From JBEBSD01 sp040394475 (GTDB lineage: Bacteria > Bacteroidota > Bacteroidia > Cytophagales > Spirosomataceae), in assembly GCA_040394475.1 (NCBI GenBank), contig JBEBSD010000054.1:1-42515 (forward strand): 42,515 bases of DNA, given 5' to 3'. Shown here piece by piece: positions 27,527 to 35,317 of this stretch (position 1 is the first letter of the stretch; each line of letters opens with the position of its first letter). The position numbers were made by a program, and so were the translations under genes. A model generated the notes under the pieces. That model was not told the DNA's origin. It saw nothing but the letters and a program-made list of their open reading frames with translations, and did not search any database.

Positions 27527-28540
27527 CTACCGGGCCGCAAGCAGCTGCTCGTATACCTTCAGGTAACCATCCACCATTTTTTCCCGGGAAAATCGGGATA
27601 TGGCAAGGCGACGGCATGCTTCCCGGTTGATAGCGGCCACCTTTTCTACTGCTTTCACGGCTTCTTCCACATCCGGAACCAGGAATCCCGTCACCCCTTC
27701 TGTTACCAGTTCAGGCATCGCTCCCCGGGCAAACGCAATGACCGGCGTACCGCAGCACATCGACTCCGCCACGCTCAGTCCGAAGGGTTCTTCGAAATTT
27801 ATCGGGTGCAAGAGCGCCAGTGCATTTCCCAGTAGTTCTTTTCTTTCCTCAGGCCCGGCGTTTCCCGTGTAGGTAACCCGGTCGTTGTCTATCCAGGGTT
27901 TCACCTGGCTTTCAAAATACGCCGTATCCTGGATCAGACCTGCTATCAGCAACTTCCGCCCTGCCTGCCGGGCAATACGGATCGCTTCGCAGGTACCTTT
28001 GTCGGGATGTATTCTTCCAAAGAACAAGAGGTACTCCCCTGCCCCGCTCCCGGGAGGGAAATCCGGGAGGTGAAGTCCGTTGTAAACCGTTGCCTCGTAA
28101 TCCAGCAACGGTGAGCGATCGGCATCGCTGATGGATACATACCGGGTAAATGCATTGTATTTCTGATACACTTCCAGGATTTTGGGAGACGAGAACCCGT
28201 GGATGGTCGTCACCATGGGGGTACGGATCAGCCTCGAATACGTCAGGGGCAAAAAATCGAAATGATTGTGAATCAGGTCAAAGGCCGCCGAACGCTCCAT
28301 CAGATGGCTGATATGGAGACATTCGGCCACTTTCGGATCTATGGCGGTATCTTCGGCATACGGGCGGGCACAGCACGCTTCCAGCTTACCTGCAGTGAGG
28401 GAGTCTGCGGTGGCAAATAACGTCACGTCTACCCCCTTTTCTATCAGTCCCTCGGCCACCATCGAAGCCACCTGTTCCCACGGACCGTATTGCCTTGGCG
28501 GCGTTCGCCAGGCTATGGGAGCTAAAATAGCGATTTTCAT
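27527..28540 (-). CDS. GT4 glycosyltransferase
   Basis: 337 residues from the ATG at 28540, where MKIAILAPIAWRTPPRQYGPWEQV starts the GT-B N-domain; the ATG overlaps the TGA of the upstream gene (ATGA). The C-domain contains LLFFGRIHPDKGTCEAI and the GT4 donor motif EEPFGLSVAESMCCGTPVIAFARGAMPELV with the EX7E pair (E in EEPF and E in AES). It should transfer a sugar from a nucleotide donor to a small acceptor or growing saccharide, in the cytoplasm. It is the second gene of an operon with the larger GT4 and converges on the GH130 gene. Confidence 0.88.
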   Translation of the reverse strand: MKIAILAPIAWRTPPRQYGPWEQVASMVAEGLIEKGVDVTLFATADSLTAGKLEACCARPYAEDTAIDPKVAECLHISHLMERSAAFDLIHNHFDFLPLTYSRLIRTPMVTTIHGFSSPKILEVYQKYNAFTRYVSISDADRSPLLDYEATVYNGLHLPDFPPGSGAGEYLLFFGRIHPDKGTCEAIRIARQAGRKLLIAGLIQDTAYFESQVKPWIDNDRVTYTGNAGPEERKELLGNALALLHPINFEEPFGLSVAESMCCGTPVIAFARGAMPELVTEGVTGFLVPDVEEAVKAVEKVAAINREACRRLAISRFSREKMVDGYLKVYEQLLAAR

Positions 28541-30777
28541 GCGGCTTCGTCCATTTTCGACACCTCCTCGTACGCCTGCAGCACGGTCAGGTGTGCAATC
28601 AGGTAGGCCAGGGTGCTTTCCGCCCCCTGGTTGCGGTTGATTCCCCATTTCTCCAGGCCGTCGCAACAGCCCTTGGTCTCAAAATCGTACAGGCTGACCC
28701 GGAGGTCATTGTCCCCCAGAAACCACAAAAAGCACGTGTAAAGCCTTGAAATATAGGTTTTGTCACGGGTCAGCTGGAAGGCCTGTTGAAACATGAGTAC
28801 CATGGCCAGCGCATCCAGCGGCTGCTGTGCAAACCGGGATTGTTCTCCGTCCATACGGTACCAGTTTTCGTTTCCGATCACCGACAGGTAACCGTTCTGA
28901 AGGGTGGTCTCCGAAAGGAAATCCATACTTTCCAACGCTACCCGGGTAACGTTTTCGTCGTTTAAAAATTCGGCGGCATGCAGGAGCGCCAGGGGCAGAA
29001 ACGCATTGTCGTAGGCCAGCAGCGATTCGAACCAATGCCAATCATCGGTGCGATGCCGCTCATATTCCCGGATAAGCCCGTTCGTCAGTTTTCTCAGGCG
29101 TCCGGTCATTTCTTCATCCCCGGGATTACTCTTCAGGTAGTGGCAGATGCCGACGATGGTATTGGCGATGCTCCGGATGGAGATCAGGTTTTCGAAATTG
29201 GGTACAGCACTGAAAAATATCTCTTTCCCTGTCTGGTAATAGGCGTCATTGGGGGCGTTTCCCAGCAAGTATCCCAACGACCAGATGGCCCTTCCGAATG
29301 AATCTTCCGAACCCACCTCGTCCAGAAAGTTACGGTTGAAACTAAGAAAATTACGGAAAGTCCCGTCCGCGTTCTGCATGTAATTGATATAGCTCAGGTA
29401 CGTAGGCGATAGTTTAAGCGCCAGCGGATGTTTGTTCCGTTTGTAGGCCATGAGCACCATCAGCAGCGCCCGCGCGTTGTCATCCAGGCAATAACCTTCC
29501 TTCAGATTGGGGATCCCGTATTTGGCATGCTGGATGATCCCGGTATCGTCGGTCATCCGCTGCACATGATCCAGCAGAAAAGGAGGCAGCATCAGCGGGT
29601 CGATGATGGTTTCTTTTTCTTCCCATACTTCCGGATGTTCCTCGATAACCCTGGCGGCCAGCGTGAGGTAGTGCCCGCCGGTTTGAGGCCAGGTCACTTT
29701 CCGGCCGTAGTCAAAGGCATTTCCCCGGAGCCGGCGCATTACGTCGGGCTGGTCCAGCAATTCCAGCAGTACCGTCGACAATGCCCCGGAATCATTAAAG
29801 TCAAACAGTCTTCCGCGCTCTTCTGCGAGTAATTCGACCGCGTGCCAGTACGGAGTCGACAAGACGGCACAGCCTGCCCCGATCGCGTAAGAGAGTGTAC
29901 CGCTGGTAATCTGCGACTCGTTCGTATAAGGGGTAATGTAAATATCGGCTGCCGACAGGTACCGGAACAGCTCTACCTGGTCGACGAATTCGTTCAGGAA
30001 CAGCACGTGCTTCTCTATTCCCAGTTTTTTAACAGTACTTTTCAGAAAAATCCGGTACTCGTCCCCCGAATGCCTGACGACGTTCGGATGGGTTTTGCCC
30101 AATACGATATACACCACCTCCGGGTGCTGCTCCACCACCTTCGGCAATGCCCGCAGCACCGTTTCGATACCTTTGCTGCGGCCGATAAACCCAAACGTGA
30201 GCAGGACCTTTTTTGAAGCGAGCTTGAAGCCTCTTTTGGACTCTCCCTGATCAAACCGGATATCCGGTACCCCATGCGGGATCAGCATGATTTTTGATGC
30301 CGGTATATGATAGGCATCAGTAAGAAAATGTACGGCCATTTCAGTCATGACGATGACCGATTGCGCTATTTTACAGATTTCAGTCAGCACCGCCCGTTCG
30401 TTGTAGGACGGGTTTTTCAAAACGGTATGCAAGGTCACCATCAGCGGCACTTTTAAACGGTGCAGCAAGGGCAGAATATAAATCCCGTTCTGCCCGCCGA
30501 AAATGCCATATTCGTGCTGCAGTATACAGACATCGGACCCGTTCAGGTTGATGAAGTTAGCCGCTTCCAGGTAATCAGCCTGCTCTTCCTGGCGAATGGT
30601 CTGCCGTACTTCCTTCGGATAATCATATTGTCCTTCGTAATCATTCATCGCTATTACCACCCCTTCATGCACTTCCCCGCTCGCGGCCGGAGCCGTCATG
30701 GCATCGAACAGATTTCTTGTAAATGTCCCAATGCCACATTCCCGCGGCGGAAATGTCCCTATAAACGAAATCTTCAT
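28537..30777 (-). CDS. GT4 glycosyltransferase fused to a C-terminal helical (toroid-like) domain
   Basis: 746 residues from the ATG at 30777 (MKISFIGTFPPRECGIGTFTRNL). The GT-B half covers residues 1-about 375: ALPK-type donor-domain start GFIGRSKGIETVLRALPKV and YITPYTNESQITSGTLSYAIGAG. The remaining 370 residues are helical, with repeating segments such as CLDDNARALLMVLMAY, DSFGRAIWSLGYLLG, DDWHWFESLLAYDNAFLPLALLHAAEFL and QPLDALAMVLMFQQAF. This looks like an (alpha/alpha) toroid of the kind used by glycosidases. Its active acids cannot be assigned. A joined transferase and toroid in one chain is the notable feature. Its stop overlaps the start of the second GT4 (ATGA). Confidence 0.85.
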   Translation of the reverse strand: MKISFIGTFPPRECGIGTFTRNLFDAMTAPAASGEVHEGVVIAMNDYEGQYDYPKEVRQTIRQEEQADYLEAANFINLNGSDVCILQHEYGIFGGQNGIYILPLLHRLKVPLMVTLHTVLKNPSYNERAVLTEICKIAQSVIVMTEMAVHFLTDAYHIPASKIMLIPHGVPDIRFDQGESKRGFKLASKKVLLTFGFIGRSKGIETVLRALPKVVEQHPEVVYIVLGKTHPNVVRHSGDEYRIFLKSTVKKLGIEKHVLFLNEFVDQVELFRYLSAADIYITPYTNESQITSGTLSYAIGAGCAVLSTPYWHAVELLAEERGRLFDFNDSGALSTVLLELLDQPDVMRRLRGNAFDYGRKVTWPQTGGHYLTLAARVIEEHPEVWEEKETIIDPLMLPPFLLDHVQRMTDDTGIIQHAKYGIPNLKEGYCLDDNARALLMVLMAYKRNKHPLALKLSPTYLSYINYMQNADGTFRNFLSFNRNFLDEVGSEDSFGRAIWSLGYLLGNAPNDAYYQTGKEIFFSAVPNFENLISIRSIANTIVGICHYLKSNPGDEEMTGRLRKLTNGLIREYERHRTDDWHWFESLLAYDNAFLPLALLHAAEFLNDENVTRVALESMDFLSETTLQNGYLSVIGNENWYRMDGEQSRFAQQPLDALAMVLMFQQAFQLTRDKTYISRLYTCFLWFLGDNDLRVSLYDFETKGCCDGLEKWGINRNQGAESTLAYLIAHLTVLQAYEEVSKMDEAA

Positions 30778-30978
30778 AAACCTACCTGGATTGATTTCTA
30801 TCAAGTTACCATTATTCCGCCGCATTACCTGCATCTGTCTTAAAATAATCCTGCCTGATAACGCCGCTTTCATTTCTCCGGGAGTACCTCTCTGTTTACA
30901 CAAATCAGGTAAAAAGCAATTGGCTGTACCTGCCAGGTATTTTATACGCTTCAAATAGGCAACATTGTCGCATTAAGC

Positions 30979-31190
30979 TAAGGCCAACGATACAATAGTT
31001 GTCACCCCGATCAATTTCGTCCCGCCTGGAAAGTGCAGGCGTATGGTGGTAGCAGCATGTCCTTCAATGAACGGAGCCAATATGCTTCGTTCCGCTATAA
31101 TAAGGATTTTATTGAAAGTCGCTGGAGCAGGCAATGGGGCGACCGGATAAACGAACTGGTCTTTATCGGACCGGATATCGACAAGGAAAA
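30979..31190 (+). pseudogene. Relic of a CobW/G3E GTPase C-terminal domain
   Basis: An open frame starts after a TAA at 30979-30981 with only a GTG (31033) as start. It includes WSRQWGDRINELVFIGPDIDKEKI, which matches the C-terminal domain of CobW/ZigA-type metallochaperone GTPases. The GTP-binding domain is absent upstream, and the sequence after DKEKI does not match the family. It is therefore a fragment next to the pirin gene on the opposite strand. Confidence 0.5.
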
Positions 31191-31249
31191 AATACTTCCG
31201 ACCTGGGGATTACCAAACCCGCTCATCCGGAGTGGGTTTACCCCGGGCG

Positions 31250-32164
31250 TCAGGAAAGTGGCTCCGGTCTGGGCGGGGTTCCCGACGGACGTGACCTATC
31301 GTCGGGCAGTGGAATGAATTCGCTATTGTCGTTGGGAGGCAGTATAAACCTGCCTTGCTTCCAATCTTCCTTAGCCTGCTCGATCCGTTCTCTCCGGGAG
31401 GAAACAAAGTTCCACCAAATGAAGCGTTCACCCAAAGGCTCGCCGCCCAAAAGCATCAGGGTCGTGGCTTCTTTGGCAATGATGCGCGGATCAACGCCTT
31501 TGGTGAAGACAAGCATTTTTCCTTCCCCATACGTGATTCCCCCGATTTCGACGGCCCCTTTGACGATGTAGAAGCCGCGTTCGGAATGTTCTTTCGGAAG
31601 TGCGAAAAGGGCGCCCTGCTGTACGACCACGTGCAGGTAAAATAGCGGGGAATTCGTTTTGACGTCACTTTTCAACCCATAGGCATCGCCGGCAATGAGC
31701 CGCATCCAAACCCCCTTATCGGTAAAAACAGGCAATTGCCCGGGCGTATAATTGGCAAAGGAAGGCGCTGCTTCTTCATCCTTTTCGGGAAGAGCCACCC
31801 AGGTTTGTATCATTTCCAACCCGCCCGCCAGGGAGGACGGGTTTTCAAACCGCTCCGAATGGGCTATTCCGCTGCCCGCTGTCATCCAGTTTACTTCCCC
31901 CGGACGGATGATCTGCTCTACCCCCAGACTGTCGCGGTGCATTACCTCGCCGCCAAACAGATAGCTGACTGTCGAAAGGCCGATATGGGGGTGCGGAAGT
32001 ACATCCAGACCCGACGGCTGTGCGGACGGATCGGCGACAGGGCCTGCATGATCCATAAAGATAAAGGGGCCGATCATCCTGCGAAGGCGGAAAGGAAGAA
32101 TGCGTTTTACCTTCATTTCAGCGCTTATCGCTGCGGTGCGGGATTCAATAACTATTTCAAGCAT
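31250..32164 (-). CDS. Pirin-family protein
   Basis: 304 residues from the ATG at 32164 (MLEIVIESRTAAISAEMKVKRILPFRLRRMIGPFIFMDHAGP), the usual pirin start; 16 further codons upstream are less likely. The metal-binding residues of pirin are visible as HPHIGLSTV (two His), VMHRDSLG and GIAHSERFE (His and Glu). The second cupin contains FTDKGVWMRLIAGDAYG and ERGFYIVKGAVEIGGITYGEGKMLVF. Pirins are Fe-containing non-haem proteins; some act as quercetinases and others regulate. The last 15 residues (RSRPSGTPPRPEPLS) are a tail beyond the normal end, and they overlap the CobW relic region. Confidence 0.88.
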   Translation of the reverse strand: MLEIVIESRTAAISAEMKVKRILPFRLRRMIGPFIFMDHAGPVADPSAQPSGLDVLPHPHIGLSTVSYLFGGEVMHRDSLGVEQIIRPGEVNWMTAGSGIAHSERFENPSSLAGGLEMIQTWVALPEKDEEAAPSFANYTPGQLPVFTDKGVWMRLIAGDAYGLKSDVKTNSPLFYLHVVVQQGALFALPKEHSERGFYIVKGAVEIGGITYGEGKMLVFTKGVDPRIIAKEATTLMLLGGEPLGERFIWWNFVSSRRERIEQAKEDWKQGRFILPPNDNSEFIPLPDDRSRPSGTPPRPEPLS

Positions 32165-32249
32165 CGTCAGTGGTACGTTTAGTAGGAATCTCTTTGCCCG
32201 ATAAGCTTTCACTATGCAATATAAAAATTTATTTGCCTGTTTTGATAGG

Positions 32250-33173
32250 TTATTGATTTCCTATCCAAAGCACTCCGTTTTTACTTTTGAAACGGCTTAT
32301 CTTCCCTTCATCAAGTAATCCGTTGAGTATTTTCTCCGCCTCTTCAAGACTGTTCCCGGTCACTACTGCAAATTCTTTGGTCATCAGCGTATTGAAGTAT
32401 GAAAACACACCTAGTGGTGAGCGATCATATTCGTTTCGTTGGGCATCGGGAACGAATTTCTTTATGGTTTTCTCATAATCTTCATAGGGCTTGAATCCAT
32501 ATACCAACGCCTGGTTATTGTCTGCATCCGTAAAAAACAGCGTCGGGAAGCCTCTCACACCCAGCTGTTTGCCCAAGTTCAGGTCATCCCGGAACAATTC
32601 ATTGGCTTTTCCTTCATAATCCGCTCTAAACCGAAAGGTATCCAATCCCACCTCGCGGGCAGCCTGTTGCATATACTCCCATTTGGTGATATTTTTCTTC
32701 TCCAGGAATAGCATTTCCCTTAACCTGCGCATAAAAGAAACTCCTTTTTCCTTCCCCTGGAGTTCCGCAGCCTTCACTGCGACAGATGGCGGATAGGAAG
32801 AATCCAAAGGATCTTCCAACCAAACATCACCGTCAATCGGCATTTCATAATACTCCCCGGCCTCTTCCCAATGGGACGCTACATCGGATGGTTTACTAAT
32901 GCCGCCGCTGCTGTAAATATCCCACGACGGCAGCAAACCGCCCATATGGTAATCGATATCGAAGTAATTTCCGTACTCCAGTTTCAGCTTCCTCAATTGC
33001 GGCTCGATCCCCCAACAGGAAGAACAGATAGGGTCGGTAAAATAGACGATTTTCACCGGCTTTTCCGGGGATGAAAGACGGGTTTCTTCTCCGGTGCCAA
33101 CGGTTTCCTGCACGCCGCATATCCCTGTTTCAATATCACAGAACAGCGGATTTTTATCTTCATTCGTTTTCAT
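32250..33173 (-). CDS. DsbA/FrnE-like thiol oxidoreductase (SpxH-type)
   Basis: 307 residues. The thioredoxin-fold motif VYFTDPICSSCWGIEP carries Cys50 and Cys53; DPICSSCWG is typical of the FrnE/SpxH branch. The helical insert spans about 75-185 and the cis-Pro segment is GVRGFPTLFFTD (about 200-212). There is no signal peptide, so it is probably cytosolic, where SpxH-type proteins assist ClpXP or disulfide handling. A C-terminal extension (about 245-307, with EEAEKILNGLLDEGKISRFKSKNG) looks like a small winged or helical domain of unknown use. An HxlR regulator is divergently transcribed 125 bp away. Confidence 0.85.
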   Translation of the reverse strand: MKTNEDKNPLFCDIETGICGVQETVGTGEETRLSSPEKPVKIVYFTDPICSSCWGIEPQLRKLKLEYGNYFDIDYHMGGLLPSWDIYSSGGISKPSDVASHWEEAGEYYEMPIDGDVWLEDPLDSSYPPSVAVKAAELQGKEKGVSFMRRLREMLFLEKKNITKWEYMQQAAREVGLDTFRFRADYEGKANELFRDDLNLGKQLGVRGFPTLFFTDADNNQALVYGFKPYEDYEKTIKKFVPDAQRNEYDRSPLGVFSYFNTLMTKEFAVVTGNSLEEAEKILNGLLDEGKISRFKSKNGVLWIGNQ

Positions 33174-33220
33174 ATTCTTCCTATTTATGCCCTTTTTTGC
33201 AGGACTCTTATAAGTGGATG

Positions 33221-33239
33221 TTTAAGGTTATCCCTTAAA
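33221..33239. promoter_or_regulatory. 7-5-7 inverted repeat between the HxlR and DsbA-like genes
   Basis: TTTAAGG (33221-33227) and CCTTAAA (33233-33239) are perfect inverted arms around 5 bp, in the 125-bp gap between the divergent genes. TTGTACAA (33249-33256) lies close by. A dimeric HxlR protein could bind either. Confidence 0.55.
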
Positions 33240-33298
33240 TTCTTTAACTTGTACAAAGATACCCGCAAGGATATCCGTATACAATAAGTCAAAAAAAC

Positions 33299-33610
33299 AT
33301 GACTACCCCGAAAGAAGATTTTGGTGAGGAGAGCTGCCCCGCAGAAGGGCTTTTAAAATTGCTGTCCGGTAAATGGAAACCTCAGATACTCCGTCTGGCG
33401 GTTGATGGCCCCGTACGTTTTAACAGCTTACTGAGGAAATTTCCGAAATCGAATAGACAATCCGTTTCTACTGCTTTAAGAGAACTGGAAGAGGCCGCCC
33501 TGCTGATCCGCACAGTTGTAAAAGAGAAGCCCTTGCATGTTGAATACACCTTGTCCGACAGCGGAAGGGCGCTGGTCCCGCTTTTTATGGATATGGAGAG
33601 TTTATCTTGA
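33299..33610 (+). CDS. HxlR-family transcriptional regulator with one cysteine
   Basis: 103 residues. A winged helix-turn-helix covers about 15-95: CPAEGLLKLLSGKWKPQILRLA, VRFNSLLRKFPKSNRQSVSTALRELEEAAL and the wing YTLSDSGRALVPL. Its only cysteine is Cys13, placed as the reactive Cys of the redox-sensing HxlR regulators such as HypR and YodB. It is divergent to the DsbA-like gene. The inverted repeat in the gap suggests it represses that gene and itself until oxidised. Family is secure; the redox role is inferred from Cys13 and the neighbour. Confidence 0.88.
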   Translation: MTTPKEDFGEESCPAEGLLKLLSGKWKPQILRLAVDGPVRFNSLLRKFPKSNRQSVSTALRELEEAALLIRTVVKEKPLHVEYTLSDSGRALVPLFMDMESLS

Positions 33611-33754
33611 TGAAGCCTGTTTTACTGATAAAAAATATACGCATGGTCGCCATGAAAAGTTTGTCAGTTGCCGCTTCTCTATTCGCTGTCTGATTCCTGA
33701 ATTCTTTAGAGCGAACCGCTTGCACAACGATCTGGTTTGCTATCGGGTCAGCCG

Positions 33755-33792
33755 GTATACCGATTACGGATTTTACTACCAATATTACTGAT
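33755..33792. promoter_or_regulatory. Candidate regulator site upstream of the AraC gene (site A)
   Basis: 38 bp that match 38187-38224 at 33 positions without gaps. The identical block at the right is CTACCAATATTACTGAT. It lies 67 bp before the AraC ATG. Confidence 0.6.
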
Positions 33793-33829
33793 TGCGATAC
33801 ACCTGCCGTTTTTGTTATAGCAGAATGCG

Positions 33830-33837
33830 TAGTTTTG
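33830..33837 (+). promoter_or_regulatory. Bacteroidota -7 box (TAGTTTTG) for the AraC gene
   Basis: Perfect TAnnTTTG match, 22 bp before the ATG at 33860. A TTTG at 33811-33814 is a possible -33 element but the 15-bp spacing is short. Confidence 0.45.
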
Positions 33838-33859
33838 GGTAAGAAAAAAAAAAAAAGGG

Positions 33860-34756
33860 ATGGAACATGCATATTATTTTGATACGGTAAGCCAGTATAA
33901 TGCTTTCAATAACCATGAAACATTGCACCCGTTGATCAATATAGTTGATTTCTCAAAGGCTAAAGAAAGGACTGGTTCCCGGATGACTTTCGGGTTATAC
34001 TGTATTTTTCTGAAGGATGTTCATTGCGGGGATTTAAAGTATGGGTGTAATTATTATGATTACGAAGCAGGCACATTGGTATTCATTTCGCCCGGTCAGG
34101 TTATCGATGTGGAGAATAAAGTGGATTATTACCAGCCTATGGGCCATGGATTGGTTTTTCATCCGGATCTGATAAAAGGGACACCCCTTGCCAGGAGTCT
34201 GAATGAATATAGTTTTTTCAATTATAACACCAATGAAGCATTGCATTTATCCGAGCGGGAAAGGAAGATTGTTTTCGATTGCTTCAGCAAGATTGCATAC
34301 GAATTAAGCCAGTCGATTGACAAACATAGCAAAAGGCTCATTGCGTCCAATATCGAGTTGTTCCTCAATTACTGCGAACGGTTTTATGACCGTCAGTTTA
34401 TTACGCGGGAGAGTGTTAACAAGGGCATCCTGGAAAAGTTTGAAGAACTACTGAATACTTATTTCACATCCGAAAAGCCGTACAGTATCGGATTACCTTC
34501 TGTCGCCTATTTCGCCGATGAACTCAATTTATCGTCTAATTATTTTGGTGACCTGATCAAAAAAGAGACTGGTAAGTCGGCCCAGGAATATACCCAGAAC
34601 AAAATTATTGATATCGCCAAAGACAAGATCTTCGACGGCAATAAGACGATCAGTGAAATCGCCTATGAGTTAGGTTTCAAATATCCTCAGCACTTCAGCA
34701 GGCTGTTTAAACAACGGGTCGGTTTTACGCCGAACGAATTTCGAAATTTGAATTAA
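33860..34756 (+). CDS. AraC-family transcriptional regulator
   Basis: 298 residues. The N-terminal half (to about 185) is a cupin-like sensing domain (CIFLKDVHCGDLKYGCNYYDYEAGTLVFISPGQVIDVE). The C-terminal AraC domain (about 195-297) shows VAYFADELNLSSNYFGDLIKKETGKSAQEYTQNKIIDIAK and ISEIAYELGFKYPQHFSRLFKQRVGFTPNEFRN. It converges on the NTF2-like gene at the 3' end of the molybdenum hydroxylase operon, and shares a 38-bp upstream sequence with that operon's leader. It is therefore a plausible regulator of that operon and of itself. Confidence 0.9.
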   Translation: MEHAYYFDTVSQYNAFNNHETLHPLINIVDFSKAKERTGSRMTFGLYCIFLKDVHCGDLKYGCNYYDYEAGTLVFISPGQVIDVENKVDYYQPMGHGLVFHPDLIKGTPLARSLNEYSFFNYNTNEALHLSERERKIVFDCFSKIAYELSQSIDKHSKRLIASNIELFLNYCERFYDRQFITRESVNKGILEKFEELLNTYFTSEKPYSIGLPSVAYFADELNLSSNYFGDLIKKETGKSAQEYTQNKIIDIAKDKIFDGNKTISEIAYELGFKYPQHFSRLFKQRVGFTPNEFRNLN

Positions 34757-34791
34757 AAAAATGGGTTGATCCATTCGATAATTCGATCTCG

Positions 34792-35244
34792 CTAATGCCT
34801 GATGCTATGGGTGTCCCGCACACTGCTGAACGTCAGGGCTAACAATTTCCAACCGTCCTGTTCCTTTTTATAAACCTCTGTCACTGTAAATTCAGTCACC
34901 ACCGTATTTTCCCGAACCACAGCATCCAACGTAATGCGGTTCCAAAGGACGGCTACGTCGTCAGCGATTTCCACCGCTAAATCGTGGACATCCGCGTTTT
35001 TATACCAAATGTTTCCGCTTTTAATAATCTCCAGCTCCTCATCCTTTTTCCAGGTTCCGCTCATGTGGACAAATTTCGACTTATCGTGAAAGAGTGAAGC
35101 CAGTTGGTCCACGTCCTTGTCTGCCATCCATTGCCATTTGGCTTTAGAGAGCTCTTTAAGCTCCTGTTCGGTTGCTGCATTTTGTCCGAAAGACAATTGC
35201 ATACTCACGATGATCACTAATAATCCAAGGGCTGATTTTTTCAT
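34792..35244 (-). CDS. Secreted NTF2-like protein (SnoaL/DUF4440 type)
   Basis: 150 residues with signal peptide MKKSALGLLVIIVSMQLSFGQ. The NTF2 fold is seen in ELSKAKWQWMADKDVDQLASLFHDKSKFVHMSGTWKKDEELEIIKSG (cone-shaped helix and strand) and VHDLAVEIADDVAVLWNRITLDAVV ... FTVTEVYKKEQDGWKLLALTFSSV. It probably binds a small ligand in the periplasm. It is the last gene of the molybdenum hydroxylase operon, 73 bp after the large subunit; its periplasmic location matches that enzyme, which has an export signal. Confidence 0.8.
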   Translation of the reverse strand: MKKSALGLLVIIVSMQLSFGQNAATEQELKELSKAKWQWMADKDVDQLASLFHDKSKFVHMSGTWKKDEELEIIKSGNIWYKNADVHDLAVEIADDVAVLWNRITLDAVVRENTVVTEFTVTEVYKKEQDGWKLLALTFSSVRDTHSIRH

Positions 35245-35317
35245 GGTTCTTCTTTTTGGTAATTTCTGTTACGAATTACTTTCTTTGAATAGGGATAAAG
35301 TTATCCCGTTCGATCGC

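Noticed and set aside
33585..33872. Minus-strand frame of 95 codons before the AraC gene
   Set aside because: It covers the AraC promoter and the shared site and lacks coding character.
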